Shown: positions 1-11,503, numbered from the stretch's first letter. The stretch: DNA of 64,000 nucleotides from Cyrtodaria siliqua (GCA_037043455.1 JAWPHD010001328.1:186001-250000); one strand, 5' to 3'. Notes: generated by a model not told the origin, from the sequence alone. Translations and numbers: made by a program.

Positions 1-838
1 TAAGTGAAGTTTGGAAAAAAACTGGGGACTGTGACTGGAATTTCGATGTGAGTTTTGGGAATGAGTATGGACTGTAACATATATGATTTTCGGTCATATT
101 TATATTGAATTTTTGAGTGCACAATAACTTGAAGGCAATGATTTATGTACAAACATTTCAGGGCCTCTAATCAGTGTTTCCTTTAATGACTAAAACTAGA
201 AATTAGTCCAAGGGACACAGCTGCCCCAGTGCAACCATCCGAAAAACTGTGAAAGTTTAGCCTTTGCAAAATGTCATGATCATTTAATTTAATAGACACC
301 AATAAACTGTGAACAAATGAACATGTCCACTTCCTGTCAGTTCTGTATACTGTATAGCAACAGTTCTGTATACTGTATAGCAACAGTCATTTCCACTGAA
401 AGGAAAACTGTAGGGAGTTATCTGCAGATAAAAATTAACTATATATGTATGTGAAAATAAACCAAGCATAAAGAGAGGCATAACTCATGAAAAAGTCATC
501 AACCCGGAAAGACCTAAACATATGTGATGTTTACTTATTTTCTCTGCTCTATACCAAGTTTCAATGAATCAGATAGGAAAAAAAAGGAAAGTTTGAAGAA
601 AAAAGGGCCATAACTACAGTAATACATGTTCAATTTTTACGCGATATCGCTATGCACATCTACGCATCAAAGTTAACCATCCTGCATAATTTCGAAACAG
701 ACTATAGAATACTGTGAGAGATATTACACACAAACTTTCGGGATGGACTGACAGGCAGATGGGCGTACCGGCGAACATGGCTAATGCTATATGCCCCCTT
801 ACCATCCAATAAAATATGACTTTCACAAATTGACTTAC
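1..838. other. intron sequence, 3' side of the last visible RAPGEF1 exon
   Basis: No coding exon is supported here. The stretch from about 450 to 770 has the style of a dispersed mollusc repeat ('gggccataact', 'accaagtttcaatgaat', then 'ggatggactgacaggcag'). It would be the intron between the exon ending at 839 and exons lying beyond the left edge. Confidence 0.6.
339..385. repeat. 23-bp direct duplication
   Basis: The segment 'cagttctgtatactgtatag' plus three bases occurs twice back to back. No other function is visible. Confidence 0.85.
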
Positions 839-1782
839 TATGCCTCTGTTTAGGTGGGAGTGGAGGAGGTCTGGGGATACTGTCCACACTGGAGTGACTA
901 TTGCTGGAGAACGACCCCGAGCTTGAGTAAGCATCTTCCTGTGAACTGGCATGATGGCCAAACGCTATTGTGTTGGACTTCTGCATCTGAACCCCACTGA
1001 AAGACTGCGTGCTGCTCGTGCTTGATGACGACAACCGCGCCTCGGAGCTTTGCGACGTTTGAGACATACGAGACGTGATCGTCCGACTTATCACAGTTCT
1101 GCTACAACTACTAGTGCTGGAAGAAAAACTACTCTCTAATGTGGCCCCATCTGGGACGTTGTCATAATGCGAGACCAAACGGTTCATTCGGTTGGCCTTA
1201 TTTGGCAAAGGAGGAGGTGGTGCAATATTTAGGTCACCCCCCTTATTGCTGTTGCCGTTCAAGTTTTTCTTAGTCATTGCCTCCATGTCGGCAGTTAACT
1301 TAGTTAATTTATCAATCTCCTGCGTCAACTGGTTGATTTGATTCACAGTACAGTCCGAATGAGATCCCGTCATAACGACCGAACGTTTCACTAACTTAGA
1401 GTCGGACATAGTTTTCGAGAATGTGTTCACATGGTGAGTCCTTTGCTGATTACTCACTAAGTCGTCAGCAGACAGATTGAGCCCCGAGCCAATGCTGCTG
1501 GATGGGGAGTTAGAGGCGCACGAGCTCTGTATACTCTGTAAACTCCCATTACTCGAGTTCATAGAATAATCGAGCATTGACAGATTGCCCGATAGAATCA
1601 TACTGTTGTGCGGGGAGGACTGGTTGCTAGTGGACATGTTACTGCCGTGGATACCGGCGCTGGTTACCATCTCCAGCATGTTCTGGATCTGCGAGCGGCG
1701 TTTGGTTTTGTCCGGTAATGGTGGGGGCTCTTCACCATCATTACCGTCAGTCTCATCCTGAGATAGGGACTTCTGGATTAAT
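839..1782 (-). CDS. RAPGEF1: RAPGEF1 large proline/serine-rich exon (CRK-binding region)
   Basis: This 944-nt exon encodes 314 complete codons. The acceptor reads 'cttgcag' before base 1782, whose A completes a CAA (Gln) codon begun in exon 3621-3848. The donor is A|GTAAGTC after base 839, leaving phase 1. It is the docking region of C3G. Three P-x-L-P-x-K motifs, the class bound by the first SH3 domain of CRK, sit at exon residues 19-25 (EPPPLPDK), 188-195 (PPPPLPNK) and 305-311 (RPPPLPPK). A heptad-like stretch at about 148-172 may be a short coiled coil. 'HYDNVP' at 206-210 recalls the YDNI tyrosine motif of vertebrate C3G. The remainder is Ser/Thr/Asn-rich and probably disordered. The open frame runs past both splice sites, so exon ends were chosen from splice signals and phase. 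The catalytic domains should follow in exons outside the window. Confidence 0.88.
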
Positions 1783-3154
1783 CTGCAAGTTATACGAGAC
1801 AATATTAGACAGGGTACATCTAGCTTTTCATGGGGTCTAGGGGACCAACTTATAATTGACAAATAATGACATTTTCTATTTTAAAGTCCAAAATATAATG
1901 AATAAGCCTAAAAACTGGCCTTTATTTACAAGGAAATTCATTCTGTACTGTAATACCTGCTATCCTAGGTTACACACAAGGGTTAATTTAAAGGGGTTCA
2001 TGCACTATTTTCAAACACAATTTATTTAAAAGGGTTCTGAAAAACCTGAAAAAAGCTGAAAGAATTATCAAAATGTCATGACAAATAAAAGAGATATGAC
2101 CTATTGAAAATTTGCAAAGAACATAAATGGAGGCGGCCATATTTGAACGATGACATCGCGCCCCTTTACCATTTTAATATGGCATATTGATAAACTATAT
2201 TTTATAGCAAAGAAAATCACTGCAAGTTGATTAAAAATAAATATACCGATGCAAAATGAATAAATGGTATGCTTATGTTTCATTTGCAATGATTTTCTTT
2301 GCTTTAAACGACATATTGCCAATATGCCATATATGGTAGAAAGGCGCGATGACGTCATCGTTCAAATATGGCTGCCTCCATTTATGTTTCTTTGCAAAGT
2401 TTCAATAGGTCATATTTCCTTTATCTTTCATGGCATTTTGATAATTCTTTCAGCTTTTTTAAAGTTTTTCAAAGCCCTTTAAAATAAAACCTTGTTTGAA
2501 AACGGTGCATCAACCCCTTTAAGCATTTTACGCAGACGGTTCAAACTCTATGGTGACTTCAAATTGTATTGCTATACAACTCGATGCAAACACCGTATTA
2601 TGACTGATAGGACTATTTTTTATCATGAATCGGAACATGTTAATTTTTTTAAATTCTTTCCTCTTTAAAGCTGTATTTTAAAATGTACAATATTATCTGC
2701 ATGCTTAAATATAGAGCAGCATGCGTTTCATCTCTGGCCTGCCAAGCCAGCTCTCTAAAGACACACAGTTTTATTGGCAATTAATTATTCACCATATACC
2801 TGTACGCAGTTATGTAACTTCAACTTACATCTGTACAATAACATCCACATTTCACACTGTTAAGCATGCTTTGGATACAATAACAGCTGTATAGTTTTAG
2901 GTAGAAATGTATATAACTTCTATGCTCAACTTGCTTTGGTACAATGTACACATCACTTGAAGCAGAACATCGCGATTATCTTTAATACCTTGGTTAGCTA
3001 ATATTTGCATTACTTTTACAGCATTTCATTATTTACAGCAATTCATTCCATGTTCAATTTTCAACCTGCATTATTTAAGCAGAGCACCGTGCATTTCATT
3101 TCTAGCTTTCCTCCTACTTTGGTACACTATTAAATAAATGTTTAACTAGATTAA
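1783..3154. other. intron between exons 3621-3848 and 839-1782, MITE-bearing
   Basis: No exon is seen. The stretch holds a foldback MITE (1992-2518). From about 2680 onward it has degenerate, older-looking copies of the 39-bp donor-bearing unit that becomes regular at 3237-3625. Confidence 0.7.
1992..2518. mobile_element. foldback MITE with TTAA flanks
   Basis: Termini 'AGGGGTTCATGCAC' and the reverse complement of 'GTGCATCAACCCCT' face each other, and TTAA sits immediately outside both ends (1988-1991 and 2519-2522). Most of the length is one imperfect palindrome: 'aatggaggcggccatatttg' on the left answers 'caaatatggctgcctccatt' on the right. There is no transposase. TTAA flanks are typical of piggyBac-type non-autonomous elements, but the superfamily is inferred. 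Confidence 0.75.
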
Positions 3155-3620
3155 CATGTGTTTCATTTCTATGTTCAACTTAATTTGGTACAACATGATC
3201 TGCAAACATGTGTTTCATTTTTATGCTCAACTTACTTTGGTACAACAATTATCTGGAAACATGAGATTCATTTCTATGTTCGTCTTACTGTGGTACAACA
3301 TGAGATTCATTTCTATGTTCAACTTACTGTGGTACAACATGAGATTCATTTCTATGTTCATCTTACTGTGGTACAACATGAGATTCATTTCTATGTTCAA
3401 CTTACTGAGGTACAACATGAGATTCATTTCTATGTTCAACTTACTGTGGTATGTTCAACTTACTGTGGTACAACATGAGATTCATTTCTATGTTCAACTT
3501 ACTGTGGTACAACATGAGATTCATTTCTATGTTCATCTTACTGTGGTACAACATGAGATTCATTTCTATGTTCAACTTACTGGGGATACAACATGAGATT
3601 CATTTCTATGTTCAACTTAC
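2680..3620. repeat. 39-bp minisatellite carrying copies of the adjacent splice donor
   Basis: Regular 39-bp units occupy 3237-3620; variants extend back to about 2680. On the minus strand each unit reads 'GTACCACA|GTAAGTTGAAC' and continues to 'GAATCTCATG'. This is the 5' splice site of exon 3621-3848 with its flanking coding bases. About ten extra donor copies are recognisable (near 3231, 3283, 3322, 3361, 3402, 3440, 3459, 3498, 3537 and 3577). Several differ by one base, such as CATCTTAC or ACTGAGG on the plus strand. Confidence 0.9.
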
Positions 3621-3848
3621 TGTGGTACAATTATGTCTGCATTTTGAGGTAAAGGAGGTTTAGGTGGAGGAGATTGCTGTTTTTGAGGAAATTCAAAAGT
3701 CATGCCGCCGTTGTTCACGCTGATGCTGTCAGATGACCTTGACCCTGGTATCATGGGGTTGTCATAGATACCAAGGTCACTCGTCTTTTCCAGGATCTCT
3801 CGTTCCCGAGGCGTGAGAGGTATGTCTGGGAGTGAGCTACGCTTGGGA
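3621..3848 (-). CDS. RAPGEF1: RAPGEF1 exon with LTxRExEIL and PPPKPPLP motifs
   Basis: A 228-nt exon. The acceptor is 'cttcctctctctag', a good pyrimidine tract, before 3848. The first T completes an ACT (Thr) codon from exon 7191-7288. It then gives 75 codons and leaves CA for a Gln codon with the next exon. The N-terminal part (residues 7-21, 'PDIPLTPREREILEKT') matches the C3G block LPLTDREVEILNKT. The C-terminal 'SPPPKPPLPQN' matches its first proline-rich motif, the region linked to p130Cas/CRK docking in vertebrates. The donor ACA|GTAAGTTG lacks the usual G at -1. Downstream of it, about ten near-identical donors follow in the minisatellite, so alternative donor use is possible here. Confidence 0.9.
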
Positions 3849-4988
3849 CTAGAGAGAGGAAGATATAGTATATATATATATATAAAAAGTGGACACTGAG
3901 ATATATACAGTGGAATTATATAGTGAAGGAAGAGAAAATGAAAGTGCAGAATGTGAACAAATATTGATATCATCAAATACATAAATATGAATAGTGAAAA
4001 CGAAAACAATGGCAAGTTGAATTGGAGGAGTGGTAAGTTCACGAAACACAAACGTTTGTATTGCTCCAATCAGGAATGAACATTACAGGTGCACACGCCA
4101 TTTACATCAAAATATAACATGTGTAGAATGAGCCTGGAAACAAGCTGCAGAACTGCGAGGTGTCTTCAAATTCTGCAGACAGTAGCTAAAACACTGATTT
4201 TTAATTATGTTGGAAGCCAGTATTAGGGTAAGGAAAGATGTACAGGTAGAAAGAGCTCATCTGGATGATTCCAACTGTTTGGTGAACTCGTTTTTTGAAA
4301 GAAATATATAAAGAACATTCTGATTCTCAGACGAGTGTATGTCAAGAGAACTGAAAATGATTATACAAATGTAGTTAAACAACAACAGTGCATTAAAGGG
4401 GCACACAGCAATCTGGAATTGTTTATCAAGCATTGAAATTAGCATCTATGATTTATTTATCCAACATCATTTTGACTTTCAATCTGCTTGCATATAATTA
4501 AATAAAATTTTGAGTTTTTCACGTTTTTCGTCTTCTTCTAGCATAGGTTTAAATATAATCAAATGTTAATAATATATGTAAACACATTTCGACTATTCTT
4601 ATAATTAATTATAATATGAATGACTGAACAAATGCAAGTTATAATATGTAGTGGGTCTCCACGAGTTTTCAAAATATCCAGATTGCTAGGTGTCCCTTTA
4701 ACAAGTGGGTTTACAGTATGATCCCAGCTTGTTACACTTTAGGGCAGTGTCATGTACTGTTCTTTGAGTTTTTCGTAATTGCATTGTAAAACAGAAGGAA
4801 TAATATATTAACGAAAAGTTGTGTTGATTTTCATGCTTTGTTTACATAAGTATTATTTGACTGGATATATAAATTGAACTAAACATCATAAAACACTTTT
4901 ATTTGGCAGAACGTAATTGTTTTCTCCAAAATCTAGGAAATATTAATTGTACAAATTTTTTTTGGAGACAAGCCTCTTTAAGAGCAAA
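3849..4988. other. intron, with a TTAA MITE
   Basis: AT-rich sequence with a short (TA)n run near 3868-3883. The MITE 4397-4697 is the only structured element seen. Confidence 0.6.
4397..4697. mobile_element. 301-bp MITE with TTAA flanks
   Basis: Left end 'AGGGGCACACAGCAATCTGG' answers the right end 'CCAGATTGCTAGGTGTCCCT' as an inverted repeat of about 20 bp. TTAA lies directly outside at 4393-4396 and 4698-4701. A related copy with its left end lost lies at 32122-32421. There is no coding capacity. Confidence 0.75.
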
Positions 4989-6897
4989 TGTGTCATTACA
5001 CCTTCAGTTACAGAGTACCAGTAATGGTGTCATTACACCTTCAGTTACAGAGTACACGTAATGGTGTCATTACACCTTCAGTTACAGAGTACAAGTAATG
5101 GTGTCATTACATCTTCAGTTACAGAGTACACGTAATGGTGTCATTACACCTTCAGTTACAGAGTACCAGTAATGCTGTCATTACACCTTCTGTTACAGAG
5201 TGCCAGTAATGGTGTCATTACACCTTCAGTTACAGAGTACAAGTAATGGTGTCCTTACACCTTCAGTTACAGAGTACAAGTAATGGTGTCATTACACCTT
5301 CAGTTACAGAGTACCAGTAATGGTGTCATTACACCTTCTGTTACAGAGTACAGTAATGGTGTCATTACACCTTCTGTTACAGAGTACAGTAATGGTGTCA
5401 TTACACCTTCAGTTACAGAGTGACAGTAATGGTGTCATTACACCTTCTGTTACAGAGTACCAGTAATGGTGTCATTACACCTTCAGTTACAGAGTACAAG
5501 TAATGGCGCATTACACCTTCAGTTACAGAGTACCAGTAATGGTGTCATTACACCTTCAGTTACAGAGTACCAGTAATGGTGTCATAACACCTTCAGTTAC
5601 AGAGTACCAGTAATGGTGTCATTACACCTTCTGTTACAGAGTACCAGTAATGGTGTCATTACACCTTCAGTTACAGAGTACCAGTAATGGTGTCATTACA
5701 CCCTCAGTTACAGAGTACCAGTAATGGTGTCATTACACCTTCAGTTACAGAGTACAAGTAATGGTGTCCTTACACCTTCAGTTACAGAGTACAAGTAATG
5801 GTGTCATTACACCTTCAGTTACAGAGTACCAGTAATGGTGTCATTACACCTTCTGTTACAGAGTACCAGTAATGGTGTCATTACACCTTCAGTTACAGAG
5901 TACCAGTAATGGTGTCATTACACCTTCTGTTACAGAGTACCAGTAATGGTGTCATTACACCTTCAGTTACAGAGTACAAGTAATGGTGTCATTACACCTT
6001 CAGTTACAGAGTACCAGTAATGGTGTCATTACACCTTCAGTTACAGAGTACCAGTAATGGTGTCATTACACCTTCAGTTACAGACAAGTAATGGTGTCAT
6101 TACACCTTCAGTTACAGAGTACCAGTAATGGTGTCATTACACATTCAGTTACAGAGTACCAGTAATGGTGTCATTACACCTTTAGTTACAGAGTACCAGT
6201 AACGGTGTCATTACACCTTAAGTTACAGAGTACAAGTAATGGTGTCATTACACCTTCAGTTACAGAGTACCAGTAATGGTGTCATTACACCTCCAGTTAC
6301 AGAGTACCAGTAATGGTGTCATTACACCTTCAGTTACAGAGTACAAGTAATGGTGTCATTACACCTTCAGTTACAGAGTACCAGTAATGGTGTCATTACA
6401 CCTTCAGTTACAGAGTACCAGTAATGGTGTCATTACACCTTCAGTTACAGAGTACCAGTAATGGTGTCATTACACCTTCAGTTACAGAGTACCAGTAATG
6501 GTGTCATTACACCTTCAGTTACAGAGTACCAGTAATGGTGTCATTACACCTTAAGTTACAGAGTACCAGTAATGGTGCCATTACACCTTAAGTTACAGAG
6601 TACCAGTAATGGTGCCATTACACCTTCAGTTACAGAGTACCAGTAATGGTGACATTACACCTTCAGTTACAGAGTACCAGTAATGGTGTCATTACACCTT
6701 AAGTTACAGAGTACCAGTAATGGTGTCATTACACCTTAAGTTACAGAGTACCAGTAATGGTACACCTTCAGTTACAGAGTACCAGTAATGGTGTCATTAC
6801 ACCTTCAGTTACAGAGTACCAGTAATGGTACACCTTCAGTTACAGAGTACCAGTAATGGTGTCATTACACCTTCAGTTACAGAGTACAAGAAATGGT
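4989..6897. repeat. 37-bp minisatellite, about 50 copies
   Basis: The unit includes 'GTGTCATTACACCTTCAGTT' followed by 'ACAGAGTACCAGTAATG'. Variants are point changes (CAG/CTG/AAG in the centre, ACC/ACA before AGTAATG) and small deletions. Each junction gives GTAATG-GTGT-CATTAC, a perfect 6-bp hairpin with a 4-base loop. It lies in the intron between exons 7191-7288 and 3621-3848 and does not reach either splice site. Confidence 0.95.
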
Positions 6898-7190
6898 GTT
6901 TTAGGAGCTGACATTCACATCTCTATGTTTGTTATAACTAACCATTGTACTAGTATCATTTTTTCACATTAGGTTGCTTCACAGCATAGTTTATTACGCT
7001 TAAGCATAAACTAGATTGCTGAAATTTGTAATATTTACAGAATCTAAGTAATGAATAAGAATATTACAATTAACTACGAGTACAAGAAGACAAAATAGAG
7101 TTTTAACTTCAAGTATAATCAAGGACGATATTGAGGCAATTTTGCCTTCATGGTTTTATAATCATATAAATGTTTCAGAATTAAACATAC

Positions 7191-7288
7191 GTGTTATCAA
7201 AGTTCGGTGAGCCTGGAGCGGGCGACTTCTGTGGAGATCTGCTGTTATGTCTGTCCTCCCATTTGTCAATACACAGCTGAGTCAACTC
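7191..7288 (-). CDS. RAPGEF1: RAPGEF1 short exon after the helical domain
   Basis: A 98-nt exon starting with GAG TTG ACT in phase 0, after the acceptor 'gtgcttgcag'. It encodes 32 codons (ELTQLCIDKW..., later SPQKSPAPGSP) and ends AAC AC|GTATGT in phase 2, which joins the T of exon 3621-3848 to give Thr. The position agrees with the human 'LVRLTIEKQGRPSPTSP' linker that follows the N-terminal helical block. The SP-rich tail is likely a disordered, phosphorylatable linker. Confidence 0.82.
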
Positions 7289-7446
7289 CTGCAAGCACAA
7301 ATGTATTAACAAAATAAGTTTTAAGCTTTATTCAGGCATATAATCGCATGCATATGTATTCAAGGCATTAGTGGCAACTGGGTGGCTCACTCAGGAGTAT
7401 GGCTAAGCCAATCCACCATCACAATTCTACCATGTAAGATGGGCGT

Positions 7447-7690
7447 CATCTAACCCATGCAAGCTGGGAGCCATCCCACTCATGCAAGCTGGACACCATC
7501 CTACCCATACAAGCTGGGCACCAACCCAACCATGCAAGCTGGGCAACATCCCACACTTGCAAGCTGGACACTATCCCAACCTTGCAAGCTGGACCCCATC
7601 CCACCCTTGCAAGCTGGACACCATCCCACCCTTGCAAGCTGGACACCATCCCACCCTTGCAAGCTGAGCACCATCCCCTAATTACAAGCT
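7447..7690. repeat. 24-bp minisatellite, about 10 copies
   Basis: The unit is 'TTGCAAGCTGGACACCATCC' plus four bases (CACC). Because 24 is a multiple of 3 it stays open in several frames on both strands, which produces spurious peptides. It lies about 160 bp upstream of exon 7191-7288 within the intron. Confidence 0.93.
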
Positions 7691-8640
7691 GGGTATGATA
7701 TAGATTGAGACGTTTATTGACCAATCTTGCATGCCGAGTTCCTATGCAGGCTTGTGATCTGTTTGTGATGACATCAAGTTATTGTTTATGATTAAATATT
7801 GAACGCATTAAAGAAGTTGGACACACTTATACGATACGAGGCTGTGGTGAGCATTATATCAATTTCTTTCCAAAGAGTTCAGTAAATTCAATATTAAATA
7901 GGTACAAATCTGGGAATCTATCACATAACTCCAAAATGCTTCACAAAGTGCATTCTCCATACCACACCGAGCAAACGGAACTGCCTCATCGATTTCTGTA
8001 ATCTGGTATTTTCGTCGATTTCAGTAATCTGGTATTTAAACGTTTATGAAAACCAACGAGGCAATGCAGAAAGCACACCAGGGTAAGTGATGATTAGGCC
8101 TTCATTTGCCCAGGTATTATGATGTCACGGCTTTATTACACTCCCACACCACAATTTTGTGATAAAAAGATCTTGGCACACGTTTAAGTGATCTCTAATA
8201 TTGCATGTATAAAATTACTTCCCTGGAAGATTTCATGTATTATTACCTCCCTTGAAGACCTGTGGCTAGTATTTCATGTATTATTACCTCCCTTGAAGAC
8301 CTGAGGCTAGTATTTCACGTATTATAACCTCCCTTAAAGATCTGCGGCTAGTATGTCATGTATTATTACCTACATTGAAGATTTATCTTGTTTGTATAAA
8401 ATACAGAAATCTTGTTTTAAGACTGTCAAGAATTTCAGAAGATTCTCATACAACACGTGTTATTTTGTTTAACAGACCTATAAAAAATAAATAAAAAACA
8501 TATCAAAAGTAAACAATTGCAATCGGGTTTTTGATAATTGTTCTCAAATCGTATCCAGGTATGCTTATTTTCAATCAGCACTGTTTACATGATCACGTTT
8601 ACTTCACACATTCCTGGCAGGTGGCACCACTGTTCTGTAT
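7691..8640. other. intron, no gene seen
   Basis: AT-rich filler. A 41-bp unit ('tttcatgtattattacctcc' and following) repeats about four times at 8231-8394. Confidence 0.6.
8231..8394. repeat. 41-bp tandem repeat, 4 copies
   Basis: Copies start at 8231, 8272, 8313 and 8354 with the core 'TTTCATGTATTATTACCTCC'; the last is degenerate. Confidence 0.85.
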
Positions 8641-8862
8641 GCACCTGGCTGACACTAATGGTAGCAGAAACAGGCAGCAAGCAGCTGGGTGACACTGAAT
8701 GATGGTAGCAGAAACAGGCAGCAAGCACCTGTGTGACACGGATGGTGGCAGAAACAGGCAGCAAGCACCAGGGTGACATGGATGGTGGCAGAAACAGGTA
8801 GCTAGCACCTGGGTGACAAGGACGATGGCAGTAACAGGTAGCAAGCAGTTGTGTGACATGAA
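8641..8862. repeat. 40-bp tandem repeat, about 6 copies
   Basis: Units start near 8641, 8681, 8725, 8765, 8805 and 8845. The core is 'GCACCTGGGTGACACGGATG' followed by GTGGCAGAAACAGGCAGCAA. Confidence 0.9.
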
Positions 8863-8994
8863 TTCATTCCCAAGAAGTATATATGTATGGGGTTTAACAT
8901 CACTTTTATCAGTTTCCAGTCATATCAAGATGGTGTCTCTTGTAGCAGTGTGCTTAAAGCTCATCTTTATATGCTGCCACACTAGAATACCAAG

Positions 8995-9602
8995 TCATAG
9001 ACACATGACATGATTCCCCACCCAGTCACATTATACCACACCACAGATACATGACATGATGCCCCACCCAGTCACATTATACCACACCACAGACACATGA
9101 CATGATTCCCCACCCAGTCACATTATACCACACCACAGACACATGACATGATGCCCCACCCAGTCACATTATACCACACCAAAGACATATGACATGATGC
9201 CCCACCCAGTCACATTATACCACACCACAGACACAAAACATGATGCCCCACCCAGTCACATTATACCACACCACAGACAAATGATATGATGCCCCACCCA
9301 GTCACATTATACCACACCACAGACACATGGCATGATGCCCCACACAGTCACATTATACCACACCACAGACACATGACATGATGCCCCACACAGTCACATT
9401 ATACCACACAACAGACACATGCAATGATGCCCCACCCATTCACATTATACCACACCACAGACACATGACACACCCAGTCACATTATACCACACCACAGAC
9501 ACATGACATAATGCCCCACCCAGTCACATTATACCGCACCACAGACACATGACATGATGCCCCACCCAGTCACATTATACCCCATCATAGACACATGACA
9601 TG

Positions 9603-9645
<43 letters not shown>

Positions 9646-10035
9646 TCTAAGGTTTATAGTCCGTCCGCCAACGAACACGTCAAGGTATACCTGACGCGAT
9701 GGGCACAATAGAGTCTGGACTTACACATGACATGATGCCCCACCCATTCACATTATACCACACCACAGACACATGACATGATGCCCCACCCAGTCACATT
9801 ATACCCCACCACAGACACATGACATGATGCCCCACCCATTCACATTATACCACACCACAGACACAGGACATGATGCCCCACCCAGTCACATTATACCACA
9901 ATTTAGACACATGACATGATGCCCCTCTCAGTCACATTATACCACACCACAGACACATCACATGATGCCCCTCCCAGTCACATTATACCACACCATAGAC
10001 ATATGACATGATGCCCCACCCAGTCACATTATACA
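8995..10035. repeat. 46-bp minisatellite, about 20 copies, interrupted
   Basis: The unit includes 'ACACATGACATGATGCCCCA' and 'CCCAGTCACATTATACCACA', with a 46-bp period (for example copies at 9001 and 9047). The array is interrupted at 9604-9721 by a (GT)n tract plus about 80 bp of unrelated sequence and then resumes. Confidence 0.93.
9604..9721. repeat. (GT)n tract plus unrelated 80-bp insert inside the 46-bp array
   Basis: About 19 GT dinucleotides (9604-9642) are followed by a non-repetitive segment containing 'gtccgtccgccaacgaacac'. The 46-bp units continue on both sides. It may be a microsatellite-tailed fragment of a dispersed repeat. Confidence 0.7.
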
Positions 10036-10747
10036 GACACTGGGCCGACCAGTCCTAGAACTAACCTTTTATATCCTGAACGTCAAGTAAGGCAGCTACT
10101 AGTATCATATTAATGAAGTCTTTGGTATGACCCAGACGGGAATTGAACATACATGTATAACCTTCCTCATTTATTAAAGTCAATAATGCACAAATGTTAA
10201 GATCCTCTATTTGTTAACTAGATCACCAATAGAACTACTGTTTTAACTGCCATAGTTGCCGTTTATTTGTGTAATTCCCTACATAGTGTAGTTTGGTGAT
10301 GCTATAGCCTTATATATTCCGGTTCAAGTCGGATTGAACTTGCATTTCAGGATGCACCGTTCCATACATAGAATTAAACTGTATGACCTCGATAATGCTT
10401 CATAGCAAATATATTTCCAGGAGTTGATATTTTGATATTAATTTCAAGAAACAAAAATTTTTAAAAGCTTCCAGCAAGTTTAAAACCATTTTACGATTAT
10501 CTTGAAATCAATATTAAATAGTAGCATGCTTTGAGAGCTTGTTTCTATTATTATGAATCATGGCATTGCATTGTGAAACATCGAATTTCTCCATTAGTTA
10601 AACTGCTGTTCATACAGAACCCTTCTCCACTTGCATCATGGCAAAAACACTTGGCTTTTTTACTGAGTTCACGGCAAAAGGTTATCACCAATGTGCTTGA
10701 TTCAGGTATGGTTTTAGAAGTTTCTTAATATTTATCTTATTTTGTTC

Positions 10748-10830
10748 ACCAATGGAAGCTGGAAAGTCGCCGTATGACCTTAGCTGTTGGTGCGACTATA
10801 AAATCCAATTCAATTCAATTCAAATTCAAC
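10748..10830 (+). mobile_element. tRNA-SINE family A, 3' fragment
   Basis: It contains 'ACCAATGGAAGCTGGAAAGT', 'ACCTTAGCTGTTGGTGCGAC' and the tail 'AATTCAATTCAATTCAAATTC'-like, as in the fuller copies at 13031-13258, 13608-13880, 23919-24140 and 53538-53787. The tRNA head is missing. Confidence 0.85.
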
Positions 10831-11503
10831 AAAAGAGACATTCAATCTGCTGCAGAAGGTTATTTGTCTGATCCGGTACTTTCTGAGATAAGCCCTCCCA
10901 ACTATTGGAAATGAAAGAAAACATGGTCAGGTATATTTTGGGAGGGCTAATCTCTGAAAGTACTGGAGTAATCCAGTTTAGCCACAGTGAAATCAATCTT
11001 CAATGTTCTGGTTTGTATATACTACTACAACCGGAGGTCATGCTCCACGTCTCACCGGACGACCCTACTCCTACTCATTAAAACATTAATATTGTCTAGT
11101 ACCTACCACCAATATTACACTAGTTTAGGGTAGGAACACCCACACCCCCACCCCACCCACCAATTAATTTTGTCATTTTTTATCATGCTCATTCAAGGTC
11201 TTTATCATGAGACCGCGTATGTAAACGTGGAAACGTGGCTCCATCGTAAATGGAGTGTCTACATTAGAATTTGCAGCAACTCTGCAGTTCTGCAGGTAAG
11301 AATGTTCTAAGCCTATTCTCCATATTTTATCTTGATGTTAATGGCGGATGAGCCTGGCACATTCATTCCTGTTAGGCGCCATTTTAATTTTAACCGTTCA
11401 TGTGTTGGTGCGCCTTAAAACCCAATTCAATTCAATACACCAGTGTAATACAACAAATATTAAATGGATTAGGTGAAGTATAATAACTGATATCATTACA
11501 AAC
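10831..11503. other. intron, no gene seen
   Basis: Ordinary AT-rich sequence. 'ggagggcttatctcagaaag'-type segments near 10885 (reverse complement) and 10939 form an imperfect inverted repeat, probably a small foldback element. Confidence 0.5.

Noticed and set aside
702..838. Continuation of the large RAPGEF1 reading frame to 702
   Set aside because: A GTAAGT donor at 838 and loss of C3G-like composition afterwards show this part is intronic.
3156..3663. Overlapping open frames of up to 146 residues on both strands
   Set aside because: The 39-bp period is a multiple of 3, so any frame without a stop stays open; the peptides are pure repeats.
3849..4069. Upstream continuation of the exon frame (hydrophobic, YIYIYILY)
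   Set aside because: It is translated intron with (TA)n upstream of a clear acceptor.
4989..6897. CRISPR-like regular array
   Set aside because: Units are contiguous with no unique spacers and the context is a eukaryotic intron; it is a minisatellite.
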